Shown here one piece after another: positions 1-6,624 of a stretch of 11,246 nucleotides of DNA. The translations under genes and the position numbers were made by a program. Source of the DNA: an uncultured Ilumatobacter sp. (GTDB taxonomy: Bacteria; Actinomycetota; Acidimicrobiia; Acidimicrobiales; Ilumatobacteraceae); NCBI GenBank assembly GCA_938049325.1, contig CALICC010000173.1, positions 1 through 11,246 on the forward strand, in the 5' to 3' direction. Below the pieces are notes generated by a model that saw only the letters and a list, made by a program, of their open reading frames with translations, was not told the DNA's origin and did no database searches. Position 1 is the first letter of the stretch; each line of letters starts with the position of its first letter.

Positions 1-380
1 GGTCGGTACCACCACTGGAGCCCCGTCACGACCGAGTCGAACGGCAGGTCGGCGCGACTGATCTTGCTGTCGAGATCGGCAACGCCCGAGCGGATCGCCG
101 TGATGAAGTTGCCATCAGCTGCATCATCCTGATCGGCTCCACCATCGTGGTCAGGCCGAGACCCGCCGCTCCCCGATGCACCGCCAACTCCCGGAGCAGC
201 GGGACCCTGCGGCGGCGTCCAACGTGCCTGCGTCGGCGGCGGCTTTGGTGACGAGCGGGGTGGCGATGGCGCCGGAGGTTGAGGTGCCGACGCCTGGGGT
301 GACGACTGGGGCGATGATGACTGGGGCGATGGCGGCGGGGGCGCAGACGGCGGTGACGAACCCTGGTCCTGATCGCTCAC
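1..380 (-). CDS. Partial protein, Pro/Ser/Gln-rich N-terminus, family not recognised
   Basis: A stop-free minus-strand frame starts with GTG at 380 and runs off the left edge; 126 residues are visible. Residues 1-65 are dominated by Pro, Ser, Gln and Ala and include an SPQSS-type repeat at about 18-30. Residues 66-90 are Gly/Asp-rich. From residue 91 the sequence becomes fold-like (NFITAIRSGVADLDSK, then FDSVVTGLQWWYR). That later part uses G or C at almost every third codon position, as real genes here do. There is no signal peptide, so the visible part is probably cytoplasmic, a disordered tail leading into a folded domain. It lies 73 bp downstream of the ABC permease on the same strand and may belong to that operon. 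No good Shine-Dalgarno precedes GTG 380. An in-frame GTG at 464 would overlap the permease end and add 28 residues that look non-coding. I do not recognise the family and give no function. Confidence 0.68.
   Translation of the reverse strand, partial: MSDQDQGSSPPSAPPPPSPQSSSPQSSPQASAPQPPAPSPPRSSPKPPPTQARWTPPQGPAAPGVGGASGSGGSRPDHDGGADQDDAADGNFITAIRSGVADLDSKISRADLPFDSVVTGLQWWYR
289..330. repeat. Short tandem repeat encoding the SPQSS-rich tail
   Basis: Two adjacent 15-bp units (301-315 and 316-330) differ at one base and share the core GACTGGGGCGAT. A degenerate shorter unit (GACGCCTGGGGT, 289-300) precedes them. On the minus strand they encode repeated Ser-Pro-Gln-Ser within the Pro-rich N-terminus of the left-edge gene. 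Such in-frame repeats expand or contract by slippage and fit a disordered linker. Confidence 0.65.
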
Positions 381-453
381 GAACCCAGTCTCGCATGGAC
401 GGCGACGATCAGCAGCGGTGCCGGTCGCGACATCGGATGCGTGACGTTGACGA

Positions 454-2679
454 TCATGCGGCACCACGCAGCACGACGGCGACCGGGCGCGATGTCACTC
501 GGCGGACCATGAGGCCGCCGATCAGGAGCGCTCCGGCGACGACGACCGCCCCGGCAGCCGGTATTGCTCCGCTGGCGAACGTGAATCCGATCTCCACGGC
601 GTTCGCCGCTTCGAACGACTCCATGATCGCCGCGGCACCCAGGTACCCCGCCACCAACCCGAGCGCGATACCTCCGGCGGCAATGGGGATCAGTTCGGCA
701 ACGACCACCCGGAACACGTGACGGCGCCGGCCACCAATCGCCTGCAGTGCCGCAAACTCGTGGCGCCGTTCGTAGACGCTGACAGCGAGCCCCGAGGCCA
801 CCGCGAGCCCGGCAACCGAGACAACCACGGCGCCGATCGCCGTGAAGATCAACAGGATGGCCGCCGTTCCGTTGTCGTCGTCATCCTCTGCGAGCCGTTC
901 GACATCGATCGGGCCCGACAGGAAGGCCGGTGGTTCGTCGTCGAGCGACATCACGACGTTGCCCATTCCCGGCAGATTCATGTCGTCGGCCAGTTCGTCG
1001 ACGTCGATGAACACCGTACGGTCACGATCGGGGTGCAACCCGACCACGGTGTACTGGTGACTTCCCGACGCAATCTCGACGGTGACCTCGTCGCCGATGT
1101 CGAGGCCGACTCGTTCGGCAAACCCGGACGACACGGCGACTTCGCCCGGCGCCTCGAACCAACGCCCGGCATCCATCGTCCGGTCGATCATCTGCGTGTC
1201 GGGCACGAACCCGTAGACCCCGATCTCCCAGCCTTCGACTTCACCTTCGATGGTGCTGCCGACTTCGGCTCGCGGATCGCCGTCAGCCAGCGATGCATCG
1301 ATGTCGAGCCCCGGTCCTGGGACGTAGGTACTCGTCGCCCACCGCACGGGCTCGTCGAGGGCAGCGTTGTAGTCGGTCACCGTCGTCGCAAGTGAGGCGA
1401 TGATCATGAGCGCGGCCACGGCCGCGGTGATCTGAGCCAGCATTGCGACCGACCGGGCTCGACGATGCACACCGTTGCGCACCGCGGTGCGGTCCAGAAT
1501 CGAACCGGTGGCGAATCGTGCGACGAGGCGCTCCGACAGACGGCGACCGAAGGGCGAGCCGTCGCGGTCGCGCAACGCCGCCGCCAGCGGGCGGTTCGTC
1601 ACCCGGCGAGCTGCATTGGCTGCGACGAGGCGAGCTCCGACCAGAGCGAACAGCGCGCTGCCGATCATCACCGGGATCGACACCGCGACGCCGGGCGTGA
1701 GGCCGACGAACTCTTCGAGGACGAGGCGTGCGATCAGATTCGAGATCAATACACCCAGCGGGACGCCGACCACGACCGACGCGAGGGCGATGCCCATCGC
1801 GAGCCGCCGGAGCCGGCGCCGCATCGCACGATTCGTTCCACCGAGTGCTCGCATCACCGCAACTTCGCGGGTCCGCTCGGTGATCAACGTGTTCGCTGTC
1901 GATCCGAGCAGGACGAGACCGACGAGGCCAGCAACGATCCCGAGGAGCCCGATCAGCGAGCTGATCTGCTCGATGTCGGCCTCGATCGGGTGACGACCGT
2001 TCGGAATGGTCAGGGGCAACGTCTTGGTCGAGACGCCGCCGTCGCTCAGAACATCACGTATCTCGCTGGCGGTCGAGCGCAACGCCTCTTTGCCGGTGTC
2101 GGATGTTCGCACCACGAGGCGGTTGGCGCCATCGACCCCCTCCAACGCACCAGCGGTGGCTCGATCGGTGAAGGCGACGCCTTCGCCGTTCCAGAACGTC
2201 GTACCGCCGATGCCGACAACACGGAGCTCGATGGGAGCGCCGTCGGCGGCGTCGACGGTCCAGGTCGTGCCCAGACGAAGTGTGTCTTCGGCCACGATCA
2301 GCTCGCCAAACGCTGTTGGAAGCCGTCCGGCGTCGACTCCGATGATGTCGATCTGCTGGTTGGTCAAGTTGGTGCCGAGGATGTCGAGCTCACGGTCCTC
2401 GGGGGTAGCCACGACGGTCAGTACCTGCGGCTCGATGTGCTCGACGTTCGCGATGCTCGAGACCGCGGTGTCCAGGTCGACGTCCGCCGTATCGGTCGTG
2501 CGCAACACGATCTGCGGAATGGCGTCACGCTCGGCGGAGTCGCGGAGCGAACTCGCCGCAACGGTCGGGATGGCGAACACGCCGATTGCTCCGACGGCAA
2601 GGGACAGCGCGAACACGCTGGTGAGAATGCGAGCCGGAGCGCGGCGCACCTCGCGCCAGAGATGGCTGACGAACTGCAT
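454..2679 (-). CDS. FtsX/MacB-type ABC transporter permease (two FtsX domains)
   Basis: This is an integral membrane permease of about 741 aa, partner of the ATPase just upstream. In order it shows: a first helix (about 19-41); a large extracytoplasmic domain (44-237); helices at about 239-264, 293-318 and 332-355; a central helix (411-432); a second extracytoplasmic domain (433-604); and helices at about 606-635, 660-684 and 702-725. The two FtsX halves each carry the family's cytoplasmic coupling motif, ERTREVAVMRALGGTNR (268-284) and YERRHEFAALQAIGGRRR (636-653). Each half ends in a similar VT(N/S)RPxAxxLR tail, a trace of internal duplication. The family (MacB, LolC/E and related predicted permeases) moves substrates mechanically from the outer face of the membrane instead of passing them through a channel. 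The acidic DDDD run near 599-603 lies just before helix 6. GTG at 2682 is an alternative start, but ATG 2679 sits 7 nt from an AGGAG and gives a TGATG junction. The substrate cannot be told. Confidence 0.93.
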   Translation of the reverse strand: MQFVSHLWREVRRAPARILTSVFALSLAVGAIGVFAIPTVAASSLRDSAERDAIPQIVLRTTDTADVDLDTAVSSIANVEHIEPQVLTVVATPEDRELDILGTNLTNQQIDIIGVDAGRLPTAFGELIVAEDTLRLGTTWTVDAADGAPIELRVVGIGGTTFWNGEGVAFTDRATAGALEGVDGANRLVVRTSDTGKEALRSTASEIRDVLSDGGVSTKTLPLTIPNGRHPIEADIEQISSLIGLLGIVAGLVGLVLLGSTANTLITERTREVAVMRALGGTNRAMRRRLRRLAMGIALASVVVGVPLGVLISNLIARLVLEEFVGLTPGVAVSIPVMIGSALFALVGARLVAANAARRVTNRPLAAALRDRDGSPFGRRLSERLVARFATGSILDRTAVRNGVHRRARSVAMLAQITAAVAALMIIASLATTVTDYNAALDEPVRWATSTYVPGPGLDIDASLADGDPRAEVGSTIEGEVEGWEIGVYGFVPDTQMIDRTMDAGRWFEAPGEVAVSSGFAERVGLDIGDEVTVEIASGSHQYTVVGLHPDRDRTVFIDVDELADDMNLPGMGNVVMSLDDEPPAFLSGPIDVERLAEDDDDNGTAAILLIFTAIGAVVVSVAGLAVASGLAVSVYERRHEFAALQAIGGRRRHVFRVVVAELIPIAAGGIALGLVAGYLGAAAIMESFEAANAVEIGFTFASGAIPAAGAVVVAGALLIGGLMVRRVTSRPVAVVLRGAA

Positions 2680-3503
2680 CACTGCACTCCTGCCACGAGG
2701 GTGTCGGCCGTCAGTGGAATGCGTACGTCGACGCCGCCAGCTGAGTGGCGCGAGACCGAGCCGTCGAGCATTTCGATGCGGCGGTCGGCTTCGGCGGCGA
2801 GCGCCCGGTCGTGCGTGATGAACACCACCGTCGTCCCGTCTCGACGCAACCCGGCCAGCAGCTCGAACACGGTGCTGCCGGCGGCTTGGTCGAGACTGCC
2901 GGTCGGTTCGTCCGCAACGATCAGGCGAGGACGGTTCACGACAGCGCGAGCGATGGCGACGCGTTGCTGCTCGCCACCGCTCAACTCGTTCGGCAAGCGG
3001 CGCACCTTGTCGGCGAGCCCGACCGACGACAACGCCTCACGAGTTTCGGCCCGGCGTTTCGAACGCCCCACCGACCGCCCCGACAAAGTGATCGCGAGCT
3101 CGACGTTCTCAGCTGCCGACAGCGTCGGCAGCAGGTGGAAGTCCTGGAACACGATGCCGACGTTGCGACCTCGCCACCGTGCGAGTTGATCCGTAGACAG
3201 TTGATCGATCCGCTCACCGTCGACGACCAACGATCCCGAGGTCGGGCGATCGATACCCGCGATGAGCGCTCCGAGCGTCGACTTGCCGCTGCCGGACGGC
3301 CCCACGATGGCAGCGAGCTCGCCGGAGCCGATATTCAGATCGACGCGATCGACGCCGAGCTGTGCGTTCGACCCCTTCCCCCACTGCCGCGACACGTCGT
3401 GGGCGCTGACGAGCGGTCTGACCGCATGCGGTTTGGTAAACCCTGGCGCCTGGGGCGCGCTGAGGGGCGAGGTGACGGATGATTCGTGCGAGATGAGTGC
3501 CAT
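2679..3503 (-). CDS. ABC transporter ATP-binding protein (MacB/LolD-type)
   Basis: A cytoplasmic ATPase of 274 aa that should power the FtsX-type permease directly downstream; its stop codon overlaps the permease ATG by one base. All nucleotide-binding motifs are intact: Walker A GPSGSGKST (68-76), Q-loop VFQD (118-121), signature LSGGEQQ (174-180), Walker B LIVADEP (194-200), D-loop SLDQ (203-206) and switch His (H231). The arrangement with a bare NBD and separate permease, and the VFQDFHLLPTLSAAENV stretch, fit the LolD/MacB/FtsE branch. The start at ATG 3503 leaves about 30 extra residues, rich in Ser, Pro and Ala, before the first beta strand (about 31-37). No later ATG, GTG or TTG could start the protein without cutting that strand. 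The open frame continues upstream to 3836, but there it runs antisense-free through the SDR gene in another frame and is not coding. No strong Shine-Dalgarno is seen before ATG 3503. Confidence 0.94.
   Translation of the reverse strand: MALISHESSVTSPLSAPQAPGFTKPHAVRPLVSAHDVSRQWGKGSNAQLGVDRVDLNIGSGELAAIVGPSGSGKSTLGALIAGIDRPTSGSLVVDGERIDQLSTDQLARWRGRNVGIVFQDFHLLPTLSAAENVELAITLSGRSVGRSKRRAETREALSSVGLADKVRRLPNELSGGEQQRVAIARAVVNRPRLIVADEPTGSLDQAAGSTVFELLAGLRRDGTTVVFITHDRALAAEADRRIEMLDGSVSRHSAGGVDVRIPLTADTLVAGVQ
2687..2691 (-). promoter_or_regulatory. Ribosome binding site of the ABC permease
   Basis: AGGAG on the minus strand lies within the end of the ATPase gene. The spacing is 7 nt to ATG 2679 and only 4 nt to the in-frame GTG 2682, which favours the ATG as the start. 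The site fits translational coupling of permease to ATPase. Confidence 0.7.
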
Positions 3504-3550
3504 GTACCGATCGTCCGGCAAAACGGTCCCCGGATGAATCCCGCCCACTG

Positions 3551-3578
3551 GCCGATCGGCGGTGGGGTAAACCCCACC
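3551..3578. promoter_or_regulatory. Palindrome cluster between the SDR and ABC ATPase genes
   Basis: A perfect 10-bp palindrome GCCGATCGGC (3551-3560) abuts the dyad GGTGGGGT-AA-ACCCCACC (3561-3578, 8-bp arms). The cluster starts 48 bp before the ATPase start and lies 20 bp past the SDR stop. The dyad could be an operator for the ABC operon. It could also fold as a GC hairpin (7-bp stem, 4-nt loop) ending SDR transcription, although no U-tract follows it. Which role applies cannot be decided from sequence. Confidence 0.5.
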
Positions 3579-3598
3579 CCTTCGCTGAGGCCGGCCGC

Positions 3599-4384
3599 TC
3601 AGCGGGCGGTCCAACCTCCGTCGACGAGCAAGCTGTGACCGGTCATGTACCCGCCGGCGCGGCTGGCGAGCAGGAGGAGCGCACCGTCGAGTTCGTCGTC
3701 GGCACCCATTCGCGGTAAGGCAGCATTCGCTTTCACGAACTGCTGACTCGACTCGTCGGTGTCCATGTCGCCGGTCATCTCCGACTTGAACCAGCCAGGG
3801 CTCAGCGCGTTGACGCGGATTCCCTTGCGTCCCCACTGCGCAGCCAGCTCGCGGGTGAGGTTCACCACGGCTCCTTTGCTGGCGCAGTAGTGCGCCTGCT
3901 TGACCGGCGTCGACGCGACGTGGCCCATCATCGATGCGACGTTGATGATCGACCCCGATCCCGCCGCGACCATCGGCACCCCGCAGAGCTTCGACAGGTG
4001 CCAGATCGCCGTGACGTTGACCTCCATCGCGAAGCGGAACTGGTCGACCGTTTCGTTCTCCATCGAGGTCTGTTGGCCGACGCCCGCGTTGTTGACCAGC
4101 ACGTCGACGCGGCCGAACCGGTCGAGTGTTTCGGCGACGAGACGCTCACGGTCGGCTTCGAGCGAGAGATCGGTGGCCACGGCCAGCGATCCGGGCAGCT
4201 CCTCGGCGAGTGCCTCGAGTCGATCGAGGCGGCGAGCGGCCAGCACGACCTGCGCGCCCACGGCGTGCAGCACGCGCGCGAACCGAACGCCGAGCCCCGA
4301 CGAGGCTCCGGTCACGATCGCGACCTGACCGTCGAGTCGGAACATGGAGAGCGGGTCGATGGGCGGTGGTTCGGAAACAGCCAT
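3599..4384 (-). CDS. SDR family NAD(P)-dependent oxidoreductase
   Basis: A classical short-chain dehydrogenase/reductase of 261 aa, a cytoplasmic Rossmann-fold enzyme that oxidises or reduces an alcohol/ketone with NAD(P)(H). The motifs are complete: cofactor-binding TGASSGLG (25-32), NNAG (98-101), structural Asn in EVNV (N123), catalytic Ser in INVAS (S151), and YCASK with Tyr166 and Lys170. PGW (196-198) and the C-terminal GHSLLVDGGW (249-258) are typical of 3-oxoacyl-reductase or glucose-dehydrogenase-like SDRs. The residues after strand 2 (AARRLDRL) carry Arg, a feature often linked to NADP(H) preference; this is inference. The N-terminal 13 residues (Pro-rich) precede the usual MFRLDGQVAIVTG opening. 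I keep ATG 4384 because a TAGTCT box lies 6 nt before it and no better signal precedes Met14. The gene is divergent from the small membrane protein/LLM/thioesterase genes. The substrate is unknown. Confidence 0.93.
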   Translation of the reverse strand: MAVSEPPPIDPLSMFRLDGQVAIVTGASSGLGVRFARVLHAVGAQVVLAARRLDRLEALAEELPGSLAVATDLSLEADRERLVAETLDRFGRVDVLVNNAGVGQQTSMENETVDQFRFAMEVNVTAIWHLSKLCGVPMVAAGSGSIINVASMMGHVASTPVKQAHYCASKGAVVNLTRELAAQWGRKGIRVNALSPGWFKSEMTGDMDTDESSQQFVKANAALPRMGADDELDGALLLLASRAGGYMTGHSLLVDGGWTAR

Positions 4385-4390
4385 CCGGTC

Positions 4391-4396
4391 AGACTA
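4391..4396 (-). promoter_or_regulatory. Candidate -10 box for a leaderless SDR transcript
   Basis: TAGTCT on the minus strand (TANNNT type) ends 6 nt before ATG 4384, so transcription would begin at or next to the start codon. There is no Shine-Dalgarno, which fits a leaderless mRNA as is common in actinobacteria. No convincing -35 is seen. Confidence 0.45.
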
Positions 4397-4501
4397 GGAA
4401 TCCGCACGGCGCGAGCCCAGCCGGCGCGAATTACAAGGACACGAGACGGAACCGTGTTTGCCACCTGTTCGTCATCTTCGACCTCGCGGTTCTGCGACGA
4501 A

Positions 4502-4519
4502 TGTCACGATCGCGTGACA
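4502..4519. promoter_or_regulatory. Perfect dyad, candidate operator (first of a tandem pair)
   Basis: TGTCACG-ATCG-CGTGACA is a perfect inverted repeat with 7-bp arms and a 4-bp centre in the 184-bp gap between the divergent SDR and small membrane protein genes. Its size and symmetry fit a homodimeric regulator. I cannot assign the regulator family, and no regulator gene lies in the window. Confidence 0.55.
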
Positions 4520-4520
4520 G

Positions 4521-4538
4521 TTGAGGCACAAGCCTCAA
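4521..4538. promoter_or_regulatory. Perfect dyad, second of the tandem pair
   Basis: TTGAGGC-ACAA-GCCTCAA has the same 7-4-7 geometry as the dyad at 4502-4519 and begins one base after it. It ends 30 bp before the first ATG of the small membrane protein. Besides an operator, it could form a stem-loop with a 4-nt loop in RNA. The rest of the 4385-4568 gap shows no gene. Confidence 0.5.
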
Positions 4539-4568
4539 GGTCTCGTCTGTTCGACCGTCTAGTACTAC

Positions 4569-4823
4569 ATGATGAGCGAGATGGAAATCAGCCGCCGCAC
4601 CTGGACCGCCGCCGTGAAGCTCGCAATCGTGCTCTCCTTGTTCGCTGCTGCCATCGCCGTCGGCGTGGTCCAAATGGCCAACGTCTCCCAAACCGCCGTC
4701 GTGCTCCCGGTGATCGTCGTCGCTTTCTTGGCGAGCTGGATCCAGACGGAGCGCATCCAACGGCGTGCGATGGCCGAGATGGTGATCATCCCGGCTCGCG
4801 TGGTCACCTCGAAGGCCGCCTGA
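4569..4823 (+). CDS. Small two-helix membrane protein, hypothetical
   Basis: An 84-aa protein of unknown family. It begins with a short charged segment (SEMEISRR), followed by one hydrophobic helix (about 16-37), a short NVSQ turn, a second helix (about 42-58) and a basic/acidic tail (QTERIQRRAMAEM). This makes a helical hairpin with both ends probably cytoplasmic by the positive-inside rule. No catalytic motif is visible. It lies directly downstream of the tandem dyads and 62 bp upstream of the LLM oxidoreductase on the same strand, so it may be the first gene of that operon. Starts at 4569, 4572 and 4581 are all possible, with no clear Shine-Dalgarno for any. A weak -10-like TCTAGT (4558-4563) would fit a near-leaderless transcript. 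Coding status rests on good codon bias, the amphipathic layout and the lack of any competing gene. Confidence 0.72.
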   Translation: MMSEMEISRRTWTAAVKLAIVLSLFAAAIAVGVVQMANVSQTAVVLPVIVVAFLASWIQTERIQRRAMAEMVIIPARVVTSKAA

Positions 4824-4885
4824 TCCCCACGCTCTCCCGTGTGGCACGATCGCCGGGTGAGCAACACCGACATCAGAGTGCAGGC

Positions 4886-5788
4886 ATGAAAGTCCGGGTC
4901 GGTTACGGCCTCGGCACACAGACGAATCTCCACGACGAAACCTACGGCGTCGTCGTCGATGCACTCGAAGATCTCGAGTTCGACTCGCTGTGGCTGTCAG
5001 AGAAGATCAGCGGCGAAGCCCCCGACCCCATCGTCGCCATGGCCTATGGCGCCGGTCGCACCACCAAGCTGAAGTTCGGCATGTCGGTGCTCGTGCTCCC
5101 CGGACGCAACCCGGTTGTGTTGGCCAAAGAGCTCGCCACCCTCGCAACCATGTCGAACGGTCGCCTGCTGCCCGCCTTCGGACTGGGTGCGGTCGATCCG
5201 GTCGAGCAACAGGCGTTCGGCGTCGATCGCACCGAACGCGCACGCATCTTCAACGAGACGCTCGACGTCATGCGCAAGTGCTGGACGGGCAAGCCCTTCA
5301 CCCACGACGGCGAGTTGTTCCAGTACGACGGCGTCGTCGTGCAGCCCGCCCCCAAGCGCATGGACGTGTGGCTCGGCGGCATCGCGCCATCCGAACTGAA
5401 GCGCATCGGGCGCCTCGCTGACGGATGGTTGCCCTCATTCGTGCTCCCGGAAGATGCTGCTGCGGGCCGCGCCGTGATCGAACAGGTCTGCGCCGAACAC
5501 GATCGCGAGATCGAAGACGACCACTACGGCGTGCTCATCCCGTACACGTTCGGAGCGATCCCCGACGTCGTTGCCCGCCTTCTCGCCAAACGCCGACCCG
5601 ACCTCGACGACATCACGCAGCTCGTCCCGAACTCGTGGGAGGCGCTGCAGGCCACCATCGGTCGTTTCATCGACGTCGGCACGACCAAGTTCGTCGTTCT
5701 ACCGATCGACGAACCCCGCGATGCCGACGGTTGGGTGCAGCACCTGACCGAAGCTGCTGATGCGCTCAAGCCGCTGGAAGTCGGCTGA
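4886..5788 (+). CDS. LLM class (luciferase-like) oxidoreductase, probably F420-dependent
   Basis: A 300-aa single-domain protein of the bacterial luciferase-like monooxygenase superfamily, a TIM-barrel fold that uses flavin or coenzyme F420 as hydride carrier. Diagnostic stretches in order: the first strand KVRVGYGLG (2-10); FDSLWLSEK (32-40); the strand KFGMSVLVLPGRNPVVLAKE (63-82), the LLM signature of strand, RNP turn and helix; SNGRLLPAFGLG (90-101); the E...R..R..E.L..MR..W helix region (108-133); YDGVVVQPAPK (147-157) and VWLGGIAPSELKRIGRLADGW (161-181), the phosphate-binding region. Length and order resemble the actinobacterial 'probable F420-dependent oxidoreductase' families (MSMEG_3544-like, from memory). 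F420 use is inferred, not shown. An in-frame GTG at 4841 would add 15 non-conserved residues, so ATG 4886 is preferred. The stop overlaps the thioesterase start, so the two are probably one operon. The substrate is unknown. Confidence 0.92.
   Translation: MKVRVGYGLGTQTNLHDETYGVVVDALEDLEFDSLWLSEKISGEAPDPIVAMAYGAGRTTKLKFGMSVLVLPGRNPVVLAKELATLATMSNGRLLPAFGLGAVDPVEQQAFGVDRTERARIFNETLDVMRKCWTGKPFTHDGELFQYDGVVVQPAPKRMDVWLGGIAPSELKRIGRLADGWLPSFVLPEDAAAGRAVIEQVCAEHDREIEDDHYGVLIPYTFGAIPDVVARLLAKRRPDLDDITQLVPNSWEALQATIGRFIDVGTTKFVVLPIDEPRDADGWVQHLTEAADALKPLEVG
5776..5780 (+). promoter_or_regulatory. Ribosome binding site of the thioesterase
   Basis: GGAAG inside the end of the LLM oxidoreductase gene lies 7 nt before ATG 5788. 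With the TGATG stop/start overlap this supports translational coupling and fixes the thioesterase start. Confidence 0.6.
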
Positions 5789-6624
5789 TGGTGAGCGACG
5801 CGCCCGAGCTCCCCGCCCTGTTCGCCCCGACCGGCGACGGCCACTGGATGGCCACCGAGTACGCCCGCGGCCCGTGGGACCCCGCCCATTGCCACGGCGG
5901 GCCCGTGTCGGCGTTTCTCGCCCGGGCGTGTGAGCAGGTCGAACTCGACGACGGCGTCGATTGGCAGATCGCTCGACTCACCATCGAGCTCACACGGCCG
6001 GTTCCCGTCGGCGTGCCCCTCGCGTTGCGCGCCGAGGTAGAACGCCCTGGCCGCAAGGTTGCGATGGTTGCCGCAGGGTTGGCGTCGGCTGACGGCCGCG
6101 ACGTGGCGAAGGTCCGAGCTCTGCTGATCCGCCGGTCAGAATTCGCACTGCCCGATCATCCACTGGCGCCGCCCGAGTTGACCGGCACTCCAGGCGCTGG
6201 CCGCGCCGAGACGGTCACCTGGGCTGTCGACGCTGATCAGGTTGCGTTTCACAGCCACGGGGCCGAGCACCGCATCGTCACAGGCGGATGGGAAACCCCT
6301 GGCCCGATCGAGGTCTGGATCCGGCTGCGCACGCAGGTGGTCGAAGGCGAACCGCCCACGGGAGTGCAGCGCGCCGCCGCAGCAGCCGACTTCGGGAACG
6401 GCGTCAGCAGTGCGCTCGATTTCAACGACTTCGTGTACATCAACCCCGACCTCACGGTGCACCTGGCGCGGCCACCCGTCGGCGAGTGGATCGGCATGTC
6501 GAGTCATTCGCGATACGGGACCGACACGCTCTCCTCAGGCGCCGGCTTCGCGGAGTCCGCTCTGCACGACGCCGACGGCCGCGTTGGGCGCAGCGTTCAG
6601 AGCCTTTTCGTCGAGCGACGCTGA
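5788..6624 (+). CDS. TesB-like double-hotdog acyl-CoA thioesterase family protein
   Basis: A 278-aa cytoplasmic protein laid out as two hotdog folds, the architecture of TesB-type thioesterases, which hydrolyse acyl-CoA to free acid and CoA. The N-terminal hotdog contains the typical WDPAHCHGGPVSAFLARACE helix region (30-49) and LTIELTRPVPVG (64-75). The second contains AADFGNGVSSAL (199-210), FVYINPDLTVHLARPPVGEW (215-234) and GRSVQSLFVERR (267-278). By analogy with E. coli TesB (Asp-Thr-Gln triad), Asp201 and Gln271 occupy the Asp and Gln positions, while the Thr position appears to be Asn219 or Thr223. The reaction is therefore likely but not proven. Length is close to the family's usual 270-290. 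It is coupled to the LLM oxidoreductase by a one-base overlap, suggesting both act on one acyl-CoA or side-chain pathway. It converges with the sulfotransferase gene; only 37 bp separate the two stop codons and no clear terminator is seen there. Confidence 0.88.
   Translation: MVSDAPELPALFAPTGDGHWMATEYARGPWDPAHCHGGPVSAFLARACEQVELDDGVDWQIARLTIELTRPVPVGVPLALRAEVERPGRKVAMVAAGLASADGRDVAKVRALLIRRSEFALPDHPLAPPELTGTPGAGRAETVTWAVDADQVAFHSHGAEHRIVTGGWETPGPIEVWIRLRTQVVEGEPPTGVQRAAAAADFGNGVSSALDFNDFVYINPDLTVHLARPPVGEWIGMSSHSRYGTDTLSSGAGFAESALHDADGRVGRSVQSLFVERR

Noticed and set aside
176..721. 181-aa plus-strand open frame rich in Ala/Thr/Arg, and the 81-aa minus-strand frame at 151-396
   Set aside because: Both compete with the GTG-started frame at 380 and the end of the permease. 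The 81-aa frame covers the same DNA on the same strand but ends at 151, whereas the chosen frame stays open to the edge and turns fold-like with strong GC3.
1465..3189. 574-aa plus-strand open frame opposite the ABC genes
   Set aside because: It lies antisense to the intact permease and ATPase; its Arg/Asp/His-rich, motif-free composition is the usual artefact of high GC3 on the other strand.
3504..3836. N-terminal extension of the ATPase frame by about 111 residues
   Set aside because: It runs into the SDR coding region in another frame, is Arg-rich and low in structure, and ABC ATPases of this family start close to the first strand.
3890..4885. Long upstream extension of the LLM oxidoreductase frame
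   Set aside because: It passes antisense through the SDR gene and out of frame through the small membrane protein; the LLM fold starts at Met 4886.
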